64,000 nucleotides of DNA, taken from contig JAWZYV010001850.1 in the NCBI GenBank assembly GCA_038373885.1, positions 186,001-250,000 of the forward strand, given 5' to 3'. Below the pieces are notes generated by a model. The model saw nothing but the letters and a program-made list of their open reading frames with translations, was not told where the DNA came from and did not search any database. Position numbers and translations under genes: made by a program. Source of the stretch: Cheiracanthium punctorium (lineage: Eukaryota; Arthropoda; Arachnida; Araneae; Cheiracanthiidae). This document shows positions 23,374 to 35,240 of this stretch, piece by piece; the first letter of the stretch is position 1, and each line of letters starts with the position of its first letter.

Positions 23374-24663
23374 CTCTAAAGGAATGGTTGCGATATGTCT
23401 TGTAAGGCCGAAGAAACAAGCAAGCATTTTCTTGGAAGTGCTTGATGAACGAACAACTTTCGTGGGATTCGGTTCATCTGGAAACACCCAAAGTGTGGAT
23501 TGTTTTTCAGTTTCCATCTCATACGAATATATCCAAGTTTTGTCACCTGTGACGATTTTGTATACGGATTTTGTAGTTCCCAATTGGAATTTTTTTAGCA
23601 GTTCCTTACGTCAATTTGCATGAGCCTCTTTTTGAGCTTCTGTCAAATTGTGCGGAATCCATCAGGAACAAATTTTTTTAACAGCTAAATATTCGTGCAA
23701 AATCGAATGTATTGCAGGCAAGGTATGCTTCTTTCTAACGGTATGTGACATGCCGATCTACGTCAATCATGTTGCGCATAGCATCGATGTTGGTTGGATT
23801 CACCACTGATTTTGGTCGTTCTTCACGAGATTCATCACTGACGGACGCACGACCACCACTAAATTCTGCAAACCAATTCTAAACAGTCTTTTCTGGTGGT
23901 GCTTCATTACTAAATGTTTCACGAAGTGATACTAAGCATTCTTGTCTAATGAGGCCTTTCTCAATATCGTAAAAAATCATCCAACGAAAACCTCCACTTT
24001 TCTCTTTTCAGTTCCCTGTGTTCTTTACGTCGAAGGGCTTGGACTGAAGAAGTTCAAAACAATTTTTGAACGAAACGCGTATCCTCTTTCCTTTTACTTC
24101 TTATGTGTGTTTTTTACAAAGTTTTTTAATTACTCCACGATATATTTCCATTTTTTAACTCACTGGCTTCTTTAGAACCCTCGTGTAGACAAAATACGCA
24201 GGCAATTTCTATAATGCTAGTGATTCTTAGATTAAAAAAATGTGAATTTTACGAATATCTTGAAGAAAAGCTTCAGCAATACCTCCTATTGGTCGTTTGT
24301 AAAAACATAAAAGGCAACCTACGTATCAGTAGTACTACTGTGCGAATTGATGAGCATCACGTGCAGTAAATTTAAACTACAACATACTAGATGACAAATT
24401 GTTTTAAAGATAATTTGATTAAGTTGTCATTTCTTATTAAATCGATGATGCTGAATAACTTTGCAGCTGATTTTCTTCCCGTATCTCGCACTGTTTTTGA
24501 GATAAAAACACTAACTCCGTATTTACACGCCAGGTGGCGCTACAAGCAGTTTCCTTGCGTAACGCATGGAAGCTTTACTATACCTAGACTATTTTTATGA
24601 CTGTAGCTCTTGGCTTTCAGAAGTTATTGGGGTGACGATGGACTTTAACGGGCACAACGCATA

Positions 24664-24790
24664 TACCGGGTGCATAGGAAAGTCCCTTTAATCTGAAAAC
24701 ACTTGCAAATGAAGTGAGCTACAGCTGTACAAGTGAGGTAACGGTATAGTAAAGCGGCCATTACCTAGTGGCGAAAACTGGAAGCTAGGC
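24664..24790 (+). repeat. Solo terminus related to family X
   Basis: CCGGGTGCATAGGAAAGTCC, then GTGAGCTACAGCTGTA, then GGTATAGTAAAGCGGCCAT follow the word order of the family X arm. It directly abuts the right end of the 21670-24659 element and has no visible partner end. Confidence 0.5.
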
Positions 24791-25074
24791 TTTGCAAATC
24801 GAAAATGAAAAGAGATATAGTAAAATTTCCAATTAGAAAATTTTAGAGAATAAATTAATTACTGCAAAACGATATTAGGTTCACAGAGATAAGATAAATT
24901 GTCACCGGTATACCCAAAAATGACTGAAATCGATGCGCGACAATTCTACTCTGCATATTTGCGTTTCGGAAATATAGCAGTGCGCAATTGCAGATTTTGA
25001 CGATCTACTGTACTGACAATATTGTTACGCTGATTCCTGATTCACTGACTTTCAGACACTACCTAACAGTTTCG

Positions 25075-25730
25075 GATAACCACTTCAAAATAAGAATTTT
25101 ACCTCCATTACTCCAAGAAGATTAAAAAGTTCAAAGAGATTAGGAAGCACAAAAAGTGCAATAATATCTACACCACTTTCATGATCCTCTTGAAATTCTT
25201 CCGAAACATGTATAAAAATATGGAAAACAATATGCGCTACTTTAAGAATCTGAAGAGCCACTCGTTCCCTCATTTTAAAGCGATTTTTCTCTTTTCAGTT
25301 CCATTTTATTTCCGAGAGTAAAAAAAAAAAAAAAGTGAATCATTTGAGTGACAAAAGTAGCTGTTTCAAGTGAAAAAAGACGTCATACATCTGGAATTCC
25401 AATTCGTTTGAAATAGTTTTTAAAGATAACATCTAATATTTTTCCATAATTTCTTCTGCTTGAAGCAAGCAATGATATACTGTGCAAAATAGGGTGTGTG
25501 CAAAAACCGAAATCTTTCGAATGCAAAAAGTTTCCACGCGTATCCAGAAAAACATTAAATTCGATTTGGGCATATAATAAAAATTGAATATGAAATTATT
25601 TATTTTAGGTGAACAAAGATGAAATTTATTGAGTGTAGACATACTTTTGCTAAATGTTTTTTTTTTTTTTTTTTTTGTCTAGAGCCCGTTGCCCGTTGCA
25701 ATTGCTTCCACAACGGGCTTTGACTTCTAA
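25075..25730 (+). mobile_element. Helitron-like non-autonomous element, copy 1 (3' end hairpin + CTAA)
   Basis: Homologous to 57140-57629 over several hundred bp (cattactccaa-aag, aaaaata-gaaaacaat-tgc-ctactttaa-aatct, cttttcagttccattttat-tcgagagt). The 3' end has a hairpin: AGCCCGTTG at 25683-25691 pairs with CAACGGGCT at 25711-25719. Seven bases later the sequence is CTAA, followed by T. A hairpin shortly before CTRR with insertion before T is the established Helitron 3' structure. GCCCGTT is tandemly duplicated in the left arm. The 5' TC end could not be located. The poly-T at 25659-25676 interrupts the copy. Confidence 0.6.
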
Positions 25731-28440
25731 TTTTATTATTCCTAAAATATTCTTGTAGAACTTTTAGGAACACTTCTATTTATTACTTTTAAAGTTTCCC
25801 ACAAAAACAACTAGTATAAATATTAAGAAAAACGTACGTATTGAATTTATTTGCTAAATGAGAATTTTCAATTTAAACATCTATCCTTTTTAATCCTTAG
25901 TAATTTACAATATATATATCTTCTTTTAATACCATTAAACTAAGAAAATTATCGTAATCCCTGATAATAAATACTTAATTCTCTATTAACAGATAAATTC
26001 ATTTAAAAACCGTAAAATAAACACATGGCTCACTATGTAACGAAGCGTTTATATAAATATTTAATTAAACCTTGAAGATATTAACTACTTTGCATGTTTC
26101 TAAGTAAATATCGCAGATTAAAAGACATTGCCATTTCGGTGCATTAATAATTACAATCTGAATTCCAGTTTCACCAACTTATACCAAGAATTAATTAAGC
26201 ATGCCAAATTAATTGTTGCAAAATCAAATGAATGGGGTTAATCTAAATTGTTGGAGTGGATTGCAATGTTTCATAGGTAGTTGCAGAAATCCAAAATAAA
26301 ACATTGGCGCCAAGCCTAATTTGAGAGAACAACTTTCAGAAACAATTTACCTGTTTGAATATCATATCAAAATATAATTTCTTTGTAAGTAGGATTGTTT
26401 GACTAACTAGAAGTTTAAAATGTTACAGCTTGAAATTTAGTAATGATTGAAACAAACAGTATTTTATATTGTAATCATCTGAATTATTATCGTGATTAAT
26501 TATTTTAAATGGCATTTCTTCGTGCGTGTATGGTAATAGAAACAAATATGCCATGATAAAAAATAACGCAAAATTTTCTAATTATTTTTTAATTTTAAAA
26601 ATACGTGCAGAAAATGTAATGCGATGACCATATAATTATTATATGTCAATTTTAAATTTTATTTATAGGAGTAATCATTTGCCACTGTTTTACAGTAAAA
26701 TGATATAACTTTTGCAAATTTCGCCAAAAAAATTTACTTTATACATTAAAGTGACAAAACGTATTAAATAAGTCTTTTTGCCAATTAATAAGTACTGTTG
26801 GGTTATTACTGCACGTTTATCATCAAGTTTTAACCATTTCATTTGCATGAATTAGTTACAATTTTCAAGTTTAGTGAAAATACATTCGACATTTTACTAC
26901 ATAGATTTTTAGTTGAAGCAATTTGTTTCAAAATATTAGCTTTTTAATCTTACATTTATGTACCTTACTCTGCAAACATAACAAAAATTTAAGTCACAAC
27001 ACTATATCACACAGTTAAACTTTTAAAAAGTAAGTTTCACTTACGGAAATAGCAATCTGTAATATAAGTGAACTTTAAAAACGGTTGATAAATATAAAAG
27101 GATATTACATGCACATTCTAAGCTGGACTCAAGTTATATAGAGACATTTTTAATGAAGAGCAGATTTAGATAATAAATATCTTAAAACAAGTAAACTCCA
27201 ATATAAGACAGATAAATGGAATTTACTCTTTGGGGTTATAATATCTTGTGTAAACACTCAGCGTTCGTAAGTATGTTAGTACTTTTTAAGAAGTTTCTAA
27301 TTAACATTCTGCTCAGGGCATCTAGTTATACTTTCTTCGCATTATATCAATTTACGAACTAATAGCTGATCAGGGAGAAGAAATTAATTAATTGGGGTTG
27401 ATAAATAGTTCTGGTATGTAAAAAGAGAAACTTTCAAGAATTCCGAAAGAGCACTTTAAACCCGTCTTGTGACTGTGAAGTATTTTCTGTATTACAGGAC
27501 TTACACAGATAGTTTGATTAACAGTTTTTTTTAATTAAGAAAGTTACTAATTAGCAAGAATAGACTTTGTAAATAGGGAAAATTTTCCTATTACTATAAT
27601 TTGGGGCGGATTAAGTTTATTCTACCATTTCACAGTGGAGTGTTTGATGCTAATGTATGAAAATCATTCATTTTTAATTTAAAGGGTTACTTTAGAAAAA
27701 TCGAGTAATTTTTGAGCATTTTTAAAAACAAAAACAGGATGACCCAAATATATTTAAAATGTTTCATCAGAAGTTGTACTGTTCAATGATAACAAAATAT
27801 AAAACTATAACAGTTATAAAACATTCGGATTAAATCTTAAACACACGAACTGTTTCTTCTTTTTTTAAATCCTGAATAAATGATACTTAAGGCGAGTGTC
27901 TAATGATATGTATTTTGTTCGTTTTGCTTTAGATTGTGTATCCAAATTTTTATAAGACATTATACGTATTGATTATAAATATCTACGATACAGTTTTAGG
28001 TGGTAAATCATGAATATTTTAAGCTTTTTAATGTAATCTATTTGTTTTTTTTTAATTGTTGGAAAACTATGCGACTAGTTTGATGTATTTTTTTTTCTAC
28101 TAATAGCAGCCTTAAAAATATAAATAGAAGAAAAATTTTCAATGTTTTCAAAAAATATTTGAAGCAATTAAATTTTAATTAAATTTTAAAGCATTGATAG
28201 TTGAAATGAAGTAGGAAAAAATCATTCTTCTATTTAACAGAAATAAAGAATTATGAAATATTCATTGGTTTTCCAAACTAATTACACAAACTTATTTTTA
28301 AAAACTATTTTACTACTCAATTTTAAATTTTGTTACCTTAACTGCAGCCTTTCGATTGAAAACTAATGTTTCCTGCTATGTCTAATGAATGAAAATAAAT
28401 CAAAGAGCATCGTTTGATCACTAATTTACGATGAATATTT
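25731..28440. other. Long AT-rich stretch without a gene
   Basis: No coding region, exon signature or recognised element in either strand. Base composition is uniformly AT-rich. Confidence 0.5.
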
Positions 28441-28469
28441 TTAAGACTATTTGAACACTAGGAGAGAAT

Positions 28470-29160
28470 CCAAACGTGGGGCAGTGGGAGGGATGGGACA
28501 CAATCGATTATGCCTAAAGGAAACATTGTTTGTAATTTGGCATTATTCCGCCAGGTTCAGTAGTCATAGCATCATGTTTATTACTATAAATCATTTCAGT
28601 TACAAATTCCTGAGTGTTTATGCGACAAAAAAAACACCAAAAGTAAATATAACTTCTTATACTTTCGGTGCAAGTTTTCAGTCTCACTTATTTTAACTAA
28701 CAAAATTCTTCTTAATGTTTTGCAGCCCAAAAAACATAACTTTTATAAATTAGCAGCTTAGCGAGGCTTAGCCGAAGCATACTTTTAGGAGCAATTTATT
28801 TTATTGATACGCAGTGTTAAGGGCAAGATGGGACACTTTTACTTAGGGAAAAAAAATGATGAGTAAAAATTGTGTTCCCACGAGAAACTGCCTGTTCCAT
28901 CATTGATAAAGTAGATAATACCCCAAAACTGCATCCACCAAAGATGGATAGCGGAAGCAGTCGTACAGAGGCATATTTTCTGTTTGATTTGGGCAATATG
29001 TTAGATAAATGCATGTTAAAATATGTAATAAACCTTGGGAACATCAATTATGCACTATCTGTCATGTTTTCAGAATATTAATGAAAATTCTTGATAAATT
29101 TCAACACTTAAAAGCCTGTCCTATCCCTCCCTGGCGTAAAAGGAGGAATGGTACATTTTT
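28470..29160 (+). repeat. Region with repeated GGGA-GATGGGACA words
   Basis: gggagggatgggacacaatcg near 28487, gggcaagatgggacactttta near 28821, and an inverted relative (cctgtcctatccctccctgg) near 29115 suggest the ends of one non-autonomous element, similar in style to the G-rich edges of repeat B. Short frames here have no recognisable family. Boundaries are uncertain. Confidence 0.35.
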
Positions 29161-29183
29161 CTTATTACTTTAATATTCCTATA

Positions 29184-29836
29184 TACAGGGTGACTGCTAA
29201 TTCATGGTACAAACGTTGAGGTCTGGTAAAGGATACTGCAAAAATCACATTTTGTAGAGGAATGTATGGCCAAAAGTGAAGCGTCAAAGCACAAACATTG
29301 GAAAGAACAAATGATAGGGAAAGTGTTTTATTTTCATAACCTCGTTTACAAGTGGAAATTAATTTACAATAAGTGTTCAAAATTGCCTCCATCATCATTT
29401 ATACATGCTTGAAAGCGTAGGTGCAGGGATTGACGAACACTTTCAGAGATACCAGGAATTTCACGCATACGTGCAGCATCTACGGATACTCGAGCAACGA
29501 GATCTTCATCAGAGTCTTCGACAGTAGCTCAAACGGCAGTAGCAAAAACTTCAAATGTCCCGAAATCTTCCGTAAAAAGAAATCGAGGAGCGTCAAATCG
29601 GAAGACCGGGGTGACAAAGAGATAGATCCATCACGTTAAATCCATCGCATGCCAAATATTGCATGCAAGTACTGACGAGCATCTACGATGACGTGGGCTG
29701 GTTCCTCACCATGCTGAAACCACGTGCGGTTTCTAATGATAAATGGAAAAGCTGAAACGAGAATGGCCTCTCTTCCCCAAATCAACACCGACTGGCCCTC
29801 TACCGGCAGCAGAAGCAAATAGAAATAATTGTGCAA
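29184..29836 (-). mobile_element. Tc1/mariner-like element, 3' half only
   Basis: Begins (in + coordinates) with a TACAGGGTGACTGC terminus at 29184 and contains, on the minus strand, the C-terminal half of a transposase. The other terminus and the N-terminal half are absent; homology stops near 29836. Confidence 0.65.
29400..29836 (-). pseudogene. Mariner-like transposase C-terminal fragment
   Basis: From 29836 downwards: RNRTWFQHGEEPAHVIVDAR, QYLHAIFGMRWI, a stop, then SPRSSDLTLLDFFLRKISGHL, and after another frameshift CVKF-VSLKVF and CTYAFKHV near 29400. The family normally reads WFQQDGAPAHF, IFGNRWIGR and SPRSPDLTPLDFFLWG. The catalytic Asp of the QDGAPAH box is absent and SPDL is SSDL. 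Truncated, with stops: inactive. Confidence 0.65.
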
Positions 29837-30639
29837 ATAGAAAATATCTTAAAGAAACATAACTTTGTTAAAATTATGCCACCCCTAACGATTCTCCTGT
29901 ATACAGCAACTTTATGAATGATTCTAGGAAACGGCCCAAATTCGATTTCCACTGGAAAAAAATATCCAACACTGATCAAATATTGTTGGTTACTTCAATC
30001 CCAGATGATCAATATTATAAAAACTTACTTCAAAAACAATTTATTTTAACAGTTTAAACATTCTTTTGAATTCCATGAACTATAAATTGACTTTACAGAA
30101 GAAAGAACAAAACATTATTCAAAAAATTAATCTGGGTGTCACTGGAGCTCATGCAACAAATAAGGTATCAATTATACCACTTATTTACAAAACACAAAAT
30201 TTTGTGATTAATGCAATATTAATTACGATCACTACCCACTGTTATAAATTTTAGAGTTATATTATAGTGACTTACATTTATTTTTTAAATCTTATTCAAG
30301 TCGTTAAGTATTTCTTTTGAATAGGATAAAAAAAAAACTATTATATGTATGACAAAAACGATAACGCTCTGATGGCATTAGATACCACTCAAACGACAGA
30401 ATATACCTTAATAAGCACATAATGAAGAAATGGTCTTCAGTATGTGAGATCATATAATATATAAGCTATTTTATATTACGTTCAAAACAATTTAAAAAAA
30501 AATTTATGCATATTATTTTATAACATGTTTTATTTCCAAATCGATTAAAATTAGAGATATAAAAAATGACACAAATTTAAACCTCGTTGTTAATAGTCTA
30601 CTTGAATCTGGAATATTATGCTTTCAAGGCCTGTAAAAT
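29837..30639. other. AT-rich stretch without a gene
   Basis: Nothing recognised in either strand. Confidence 0.45.
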
Positions 30640-30729
30640 AGATTCCTTTTTTTTCTTTCTTGTGTTCCATGTTTCATTACAAAAATTTTGAATACAAGAA
30701 AAACTATGCATATGTATGTATTATATTTT

Positions 30730-30910
30730 TCAGTATACGCTTTTGAACTAATGATGAGAAAGCTATTTTCAACCTTGGTAAACCAGATTGAGGATAAGTT
30801 TATTCTGGTTCCAAAACTTTTCGAAGAAAACGCCTTAACTTTAAAATTGATTTTTCTTATCAATTGCAACAGTTTTATCTTGATCTTGTATTACAGAAAG
30901 AAATGCATGT
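30730..30910 (-). repeat. Dispersed repeat C, copy 1 (pairs with 33750-33920)
   Basis: Shares ordered words with 33750-33920: ttcaacc, gataag-tt-atc, ccaaaactttt/cagaaacttttt, gttttaact/gccttaact, aattga-ttttt, and an exact tgcaacagttttatcttgatc / tgtaacagttttatcttgatcc. On the minus strand both copies give similar peptide stretches (KIKLLQ...LNFLVK...SRKKF / KIKLLQ...INFKVK...SSKSF), so the source was possibly coding on that strand. Confidence 0.5.
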
Positions 30911-30934
30911 ATGCATGTAAAGGAAATTTTTAGC

Positions 30935-33729
30935 AGGGGATAAAACTTATATTTTATTACAAATACTAATATCCAGACAAAGAGAAAAAATAAGTTGAAA
31001 AGAATAAATAAGGAGGATAAGAGAAGGAGGGTAAAGAATAAGGTTAAAGAATAAGTTGACTGTTGCCTCTTAATCTTATTCAGTGAGGTCAGTTTCCATG
31101 AGGTAGAATAAAAAAGAAATAATGGTATTGTGCCCTCAAAAATGCAGCAGCTACACTATTTGAGGGTATACAAAGATAAAGTAATTTTGCAATTTATTTT
31201 AATGAAAATATATTTCTTTTTAAAAAGTCAAAAAGGAAGTCTTTAGTCCAATTTTGAAAACAGTCTTCCTTAATTTGGAAAAAAAAGCAGATTTCTTGAT
31301 GGCTTTTTTTTAAAATTGAAAATAATAAAAATAGACTTTTAGTTTTCAAAGTAACTAAAATCATTTTCAATATTTTTCTGTTATGTACATAGATGAGTTA
31401 TGGATTAAGGAAGAAACAGAGAAACATTAATACTATCAAACTTATCCTACACTTTTTAATATATTGATAAAGGCTGGTCGATTCTTAAACCAACCAGGGA
31501 TAAAGATCTAGGTTTACATTTCTGTTACTGTAAACCCAGGGGAAGGTTTTTTGACAAATTTTCTATTGAGAACTATTGAGAAAAGACGCATTTTTTATTT
31601 GGTAATTTGCAGTCTTTGTTTATAATTTGCAGTCTTTGTTTAATCACAACATGCTCTTTTAGTAAAACTAAGTTACCCACTCGATCTCTAACATGAATTT
31701 TCGGCGAGCGCCTTTTGCCGGGTTAACCTGTTTTTTACGCTCGCCCAGGGAACTTTCCGTTTTTGTTTCTGACAACATTTCGCGTATTTACGCATGAGTC
31801 AAGTCTCTTTGATTTAATGAAAATATAAGTGGAAGTAGGTTACAGACGTTTCATTGTGCGTATGCGTAAAGAGTATGAAATTTTGCACAAAGTTAATTCT
31901 TTTTCTCGATCTTAACAGGGAAAATAGACAACGCACTTAAAATGGAACTTCATCTAAAACCCATAACAGCGCATAACCTGTTTTTAGAATACATTTGTTT
32001 GTTTGTGAGATTTCCGCCTTTGTAAGCAGAACAGCAGAGGAAAAATGTCTTCATCTATCTCTCATTTCTTTATGATTGTGGAAGAGTTATTAAGTACCTA
32101 TTGTTGAACAAAACTCACTCTTAGCAAATGAGGAGCGATAAGCGAAAGTAATTGAATCTTGTCATTTTATCAGCAAAATCAAGGAAAAAAACATTACCGT
32201 CATAAAATATTAAACTAGAATAAATATTATATATACAAATATACAAAGTTAAATAATAAAAAGTCAAATAAGGAAGCGACTTTTAAAATTTCAACTGCGT
32301 CAATTATCTCAATTACGCCACTTAAAACTTTTATTTTCAAGACCTTTCGAAAGAGCCATGCATGTCACGTAAATCGTGTCATGTTGTGTCACACTATCTA
32401 GCAATCACAAGTCCACCAAAGCTGTAACTTTGCGACTGTAAAACCTGCCACCATAGTGGCAATCAGATAAATTAACCTTCCGCTAAGAAAACTATTAGAA
32501 TTTGGTAAAACATATTCATTTTGTAAACTGAATTTTCTTAGTGATTTTGACTTCAGAAAAGGAGTAAATTATATATATCTTTAAATGTAATTGATCCATC
32601 TTTTCCGTAATAGAATAAGAATTTATCTGTTCTTGCACTGAGGGCTTTGGAAATATATCACCCGATGCAAAGATAAATACATCTGATTAGTAGATCTTTA
32701 GATGCGAGCTGATATTTAGAAAAAAAAATTTTTTTTTAAATATAGCATGGCGTGAATAATTTAAAAACTACTGAGAACATCCGAAAAATATACTGAGTGC
32801 AATCAAAAGTGTCTGTGTATTGAAAGTTTCAGATCGGTAAGTGGATAGAAATCAGGCGAACATTCAAAAACAAATTTTGAACTGAAACTATATGTAATTC
32901 CACAGTAATCTAAGAAAAATCTTGAAAAAAGAAATAAAGAAAATAAAAGTCTCCAGTGCAGTAGTTAGGATTAACGTACATTAACGACAAAAGTACTCAT
33001 TTCGTATTCGAAGGAATTGAAAGTAAGATGGATAAAATATGATTGGTTTCTAAAGCACGACATTAATCACTCAGCTGCGAGTGCACGTTGATGTAACGAC
33101 CTAAAATGTCTCATCAATAGTTAGGCGTACACGAGCTCATTTGAGCGAAAGATATTTGGTAAAAACTTTATAAATTATCGAAAATATAAAAACCGCAATA
33201 CCAGTGCCATCGGGGTAGTACGTCTACGCAAAATGTATTCGTTGGATAACTAGAAATTGTTTAAATTCGTATTCAAATTTTGAACTCGAACAGAACAGCA
33301 ACGGAACAAGCTAATTAAAAACTTGGAATAAAAAGCTAAGCATAAGGAATTCATATATTTTTAAAGTCATTTATTTTTTAAAATTTTTTATTGAAAATGT
33401 TAGATATTTGTATTAAATTAAGATTTAGAATTCATTGCATTCCATACTATCCTATTTAAATACAATGTGTGAATCTGATTTTTGAACTAAAAATAAAAAT
33501 AAAATAACGAAACAATCACGCTACACATTTTTAAAAAAAGGTCATTTTTTTTACCTATCTTAGTATAAAAAAATTATTTTGGTCGCCAGCATATAAACTT
33601 TATCAAAAGCATTGCACGCATTAAAACTATATAACCTGTAAATTATTTTTATTTCTTTTCGGATCTTAATGTTTTTTCAATGCAAAATACGTGAAATAAA
33701 AATAACAAAACTTAAAGCACTTTTTTAAC
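30935..33729. other. Long AT-rich stretch without a gene
   Basis: No exon or element recognised. A 19-bp direct duplication (taatttgcagtctttgttt) lies at about 31602-31640. An 8-bp inverted pair GGCGAGCG/CGCTCGCC lies in the slightly GC-richer piece at 31703-31748. Confidence 0.5.
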
Positions 33730-33738
33730 TCTGTGCTT

Positions 33739-33981
33739 TCAGTTAAGATAGGAAACTTGCTTTTTCAACCACAAATAAACCTGTGTGTTGGGATAAGATT
33801 TAATCCAGTTCAGAAACTTTTTCCGGGAAATCGTTTTAACTAAAAAATTGAGTTTTTCCTTCCTGGTTTGTAACAGTTTTATCTTGATCCTTTTTCTTGC
33901 CAAAAGAAACATGTTCCGCAACACTAATATAGGTAGAAATATACAACATGTCGGACACATCGATTTTGAAGCGCTATCCAA
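33739..33981 (-). repeat. Dispersed repeat C, copy 2 with an 80-codon minus-strand frame
   Basis: The partner of 30730-30910. The minus-strand frame includes RKRIKIKLLQTRKEKLNFLV, FLNWIKSYPNTQVYLWLKKQ and ends at 33739. The first part parallels copy 1 at the peptide level. The family was not recognised. It may be a transposase C-terminal scrap; not asserted as a gene. Confidence 0.45.
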
Positions 33982-34069
33982 AGCAAATATTTTATTTGAA
34001 TATTATAATTTATCGAAAAATATGATAAATCTATAATCAATATTTCCATACAATACTTTTTGATTAAAT

Positions 34070-34620
34070 TACTTTCGGAGCTAAATTTCTAAATATTGAG
34101 TATTCCTGTAGCAGAACACTATTTTTGATGGAGAAATTCATCTTGTAACCTTTAACAACATATATCACTTCTGAACCGTTTGAAATAGCCTAATACCTCT
34201 AAAATACGCTTTAATGAATTTATTAGAGTAATGTATTTAAAATCTTTTGGGTGGCCCTTTAGTTAAACTATCCAGTCTATTGTAAGCAAAAGGGGAGGTA
34301 GGTGCACACCTAGATGTTACGACAATCCTAAATATAAAGTTTCAACATTATACAAACAATAGTTTTTGGGACATGCGATTTGCATACGTACGTACGTACA
34401 GACGGCATGGAAAAACTGGTCAAAATAGACTCGCGGTCGGTGAAAATGGGTTGATCAAGCATTTATATGAACGTACATGCAAGCGTACTATGAGATGAAA
34501 TTTAGAGATAGTAAAAATCGGTTTTTTCGCCGAAATCTTGCTCCCGAAATTTTTCGCTAGTACACTACTTCCTCATACTCCGTTCAAGGAAGTAAAAATT
34601 GCTCCCTGGGGCTTTTCTCA
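34070..34620 (+). repeat. Repeat family A, distal copy with tail
   Basis: Repeats the family A order seen at 2400 and 3190 (tattcctgtagcagaacac, gatggagaaattcatcttgtaacc, taacaacatatatcac, tttgaaatagcc, ctctaaaatac, gagtaatgtat), then a tail with a cgtacgtacgta microrepeat, gacggcatgg, actggtcaaaat, gttgatcaagcatttatatg and acttcctcatactccgttcaaggaagtaa. The tail looks like the 3' end of a retroposed element, by inference only. Confidence 0.55.
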
Positions 34621-35020
34621 CTCCTTTCGTTACTAATTCAGAGTGTATGAAGTTTTAATCCTCAAAGCTAAAAGGAGAGTTGCTTGTATAACCCTGAAAT
34701 TTAAAAAAAAAGTTCACTTTTTGAGAAAAATTCAGAAATTTCATATTGTTACGAATGCGTCAAACTGATTGTTTGTATGTGTTTATCTACTCTTAAAATA
34801 TAATTTCAAATAAACATTACCCGTCCCCGTGTCCAATTGTGAGTTGAGAAAATACAGAATAAAATGATCAAAATTTGCACTGATTCTGAATTGCTGCTAT
34901 CAGGAAACACAGCACGAAAATTACTCTATGTACAAATATCACAGTTTAAAATTTTACTAAAATGTTAAAGAAAGGTATTTAAAAGAATGCAATAAGTTAA
35001 AATCTACAATTTGAACTGAA

Positions 35021-35240
35021 CCGCCCAGGTGGTGTAGTGTCTAAAGAACCATGCCTTCACGCCTTGGGTACGGGCTCGAATTCCGGCTTGGGCATGGCTG
35101 TTAACTTGTTGTGTCTTCATAGAGGGTAAATCTGACAGCCCACTGGGTGCCCCCATCATAAAATGCCCAATAATTTGGGCCTTAGTAGTGGCGAATCCTG
35201 GATGCGCTAGTGCCCACCATTTGAAAGAAAAAATACCTGA
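35021..35240 (+). repeat. tRNA-derived SINE
   Basis: The head (35023-35093) folds like a tRNA. The acceptor-like GCCCAGG pairs with CTTGGGC using G-U wobble. An A-box-like TGGTGTAGTGTCTAA lies at 35030-35044, and a good B box GGCTCGAATTCC at 35073-35084. These are internal RNA polymerase III promoter elements. The following ~145 bp is a tRNA-unrelated body ending in an A-rich tail (gaaagaaaaaata). Target duplications are not clear. It is non-coding; the source tRNA could not be named with confidence. Confidence 0.75.

Larger units (their letters stand above)
22153..24151 (-). pseudogene. mariner transposase pseudogene (DD34D family), split by a hAT MITE
   Basis: Reading from ATG 24151 there are frameshifts early. 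Then recognisable mariner order follows: YDIEKGLIRQECLVSLRETF, NWFAEFSGGRASVSDESREE, DVDRHVTYR, then (23583-23383) VTGDKTWIYSYEME, STLWVFPDEPNPTKVV and KKMLACFFG. After the inserted MITE (22549-22232) it continues HHDNASSHTDRETIDYL and SPDLSPNDFFLLSYIKQKM, with the C-terminal INLKGEYFEKQF ending at about 22153. The second and third catalytic Asp have 34 residues between them, the mariner DD34D spacing, and all three Asp are still present. Inactivation is by stops, frameshifts and the insertion. Confidence 0.85.
22131..24184 (-). mobile_element. mariner element, interrupted by a hAT MITE
   Basis: The ends are ACGAGGGTTGCTTTC on the left and, inverted, ACGAGGGTTCTAAAG on the right. They enclose a minus-strand mariner transposase pseudogene. 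The internal hAT MITE (22600-23373) splits the gene; without it the element is about 1.27 kb, the usual mariner size. The target TA is near both ends but slightly degraded. It was inserted into a family X element, so it is younger than that element and older than the hAT MITE. Confidence 0.8.
21670..24659. mobile_element. Family X element with nested mariner insertion
   Basis: The left end CAGTGTGCCTGCTAAAGTCC pairs with the inverted right end (GTTGTGCCCGTTAAAGTCC). The arms match for about 230 bp through GAGCTATAATCATAAAA, CTAGGTATAGTAAAG, GCGCCACCTGG, GAGATACGGGAA and GATTTATTAAG. TA precedes the left end. Subtracting the mariner at 22131-24184 leaves about 0.93 kb, so the host element was itself non-autonomous. 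Its inner sequence (gagcacatt-atgttaaaa, gaaggcgtaaaa, ttgttgc-gacggaaaaca) recurs at 43860-44023. Confidence 0.8.

Noticed and set aside
23243..24175. + strand frames of 126 and 77 residues
   Set aside because: Antisense to the mariner pseudogene.
35023..35093. A functional tRNA gene
   Set aside because: tRNA-like head with A and B boxes, but arms pair imperfectly and a SINE body follows.
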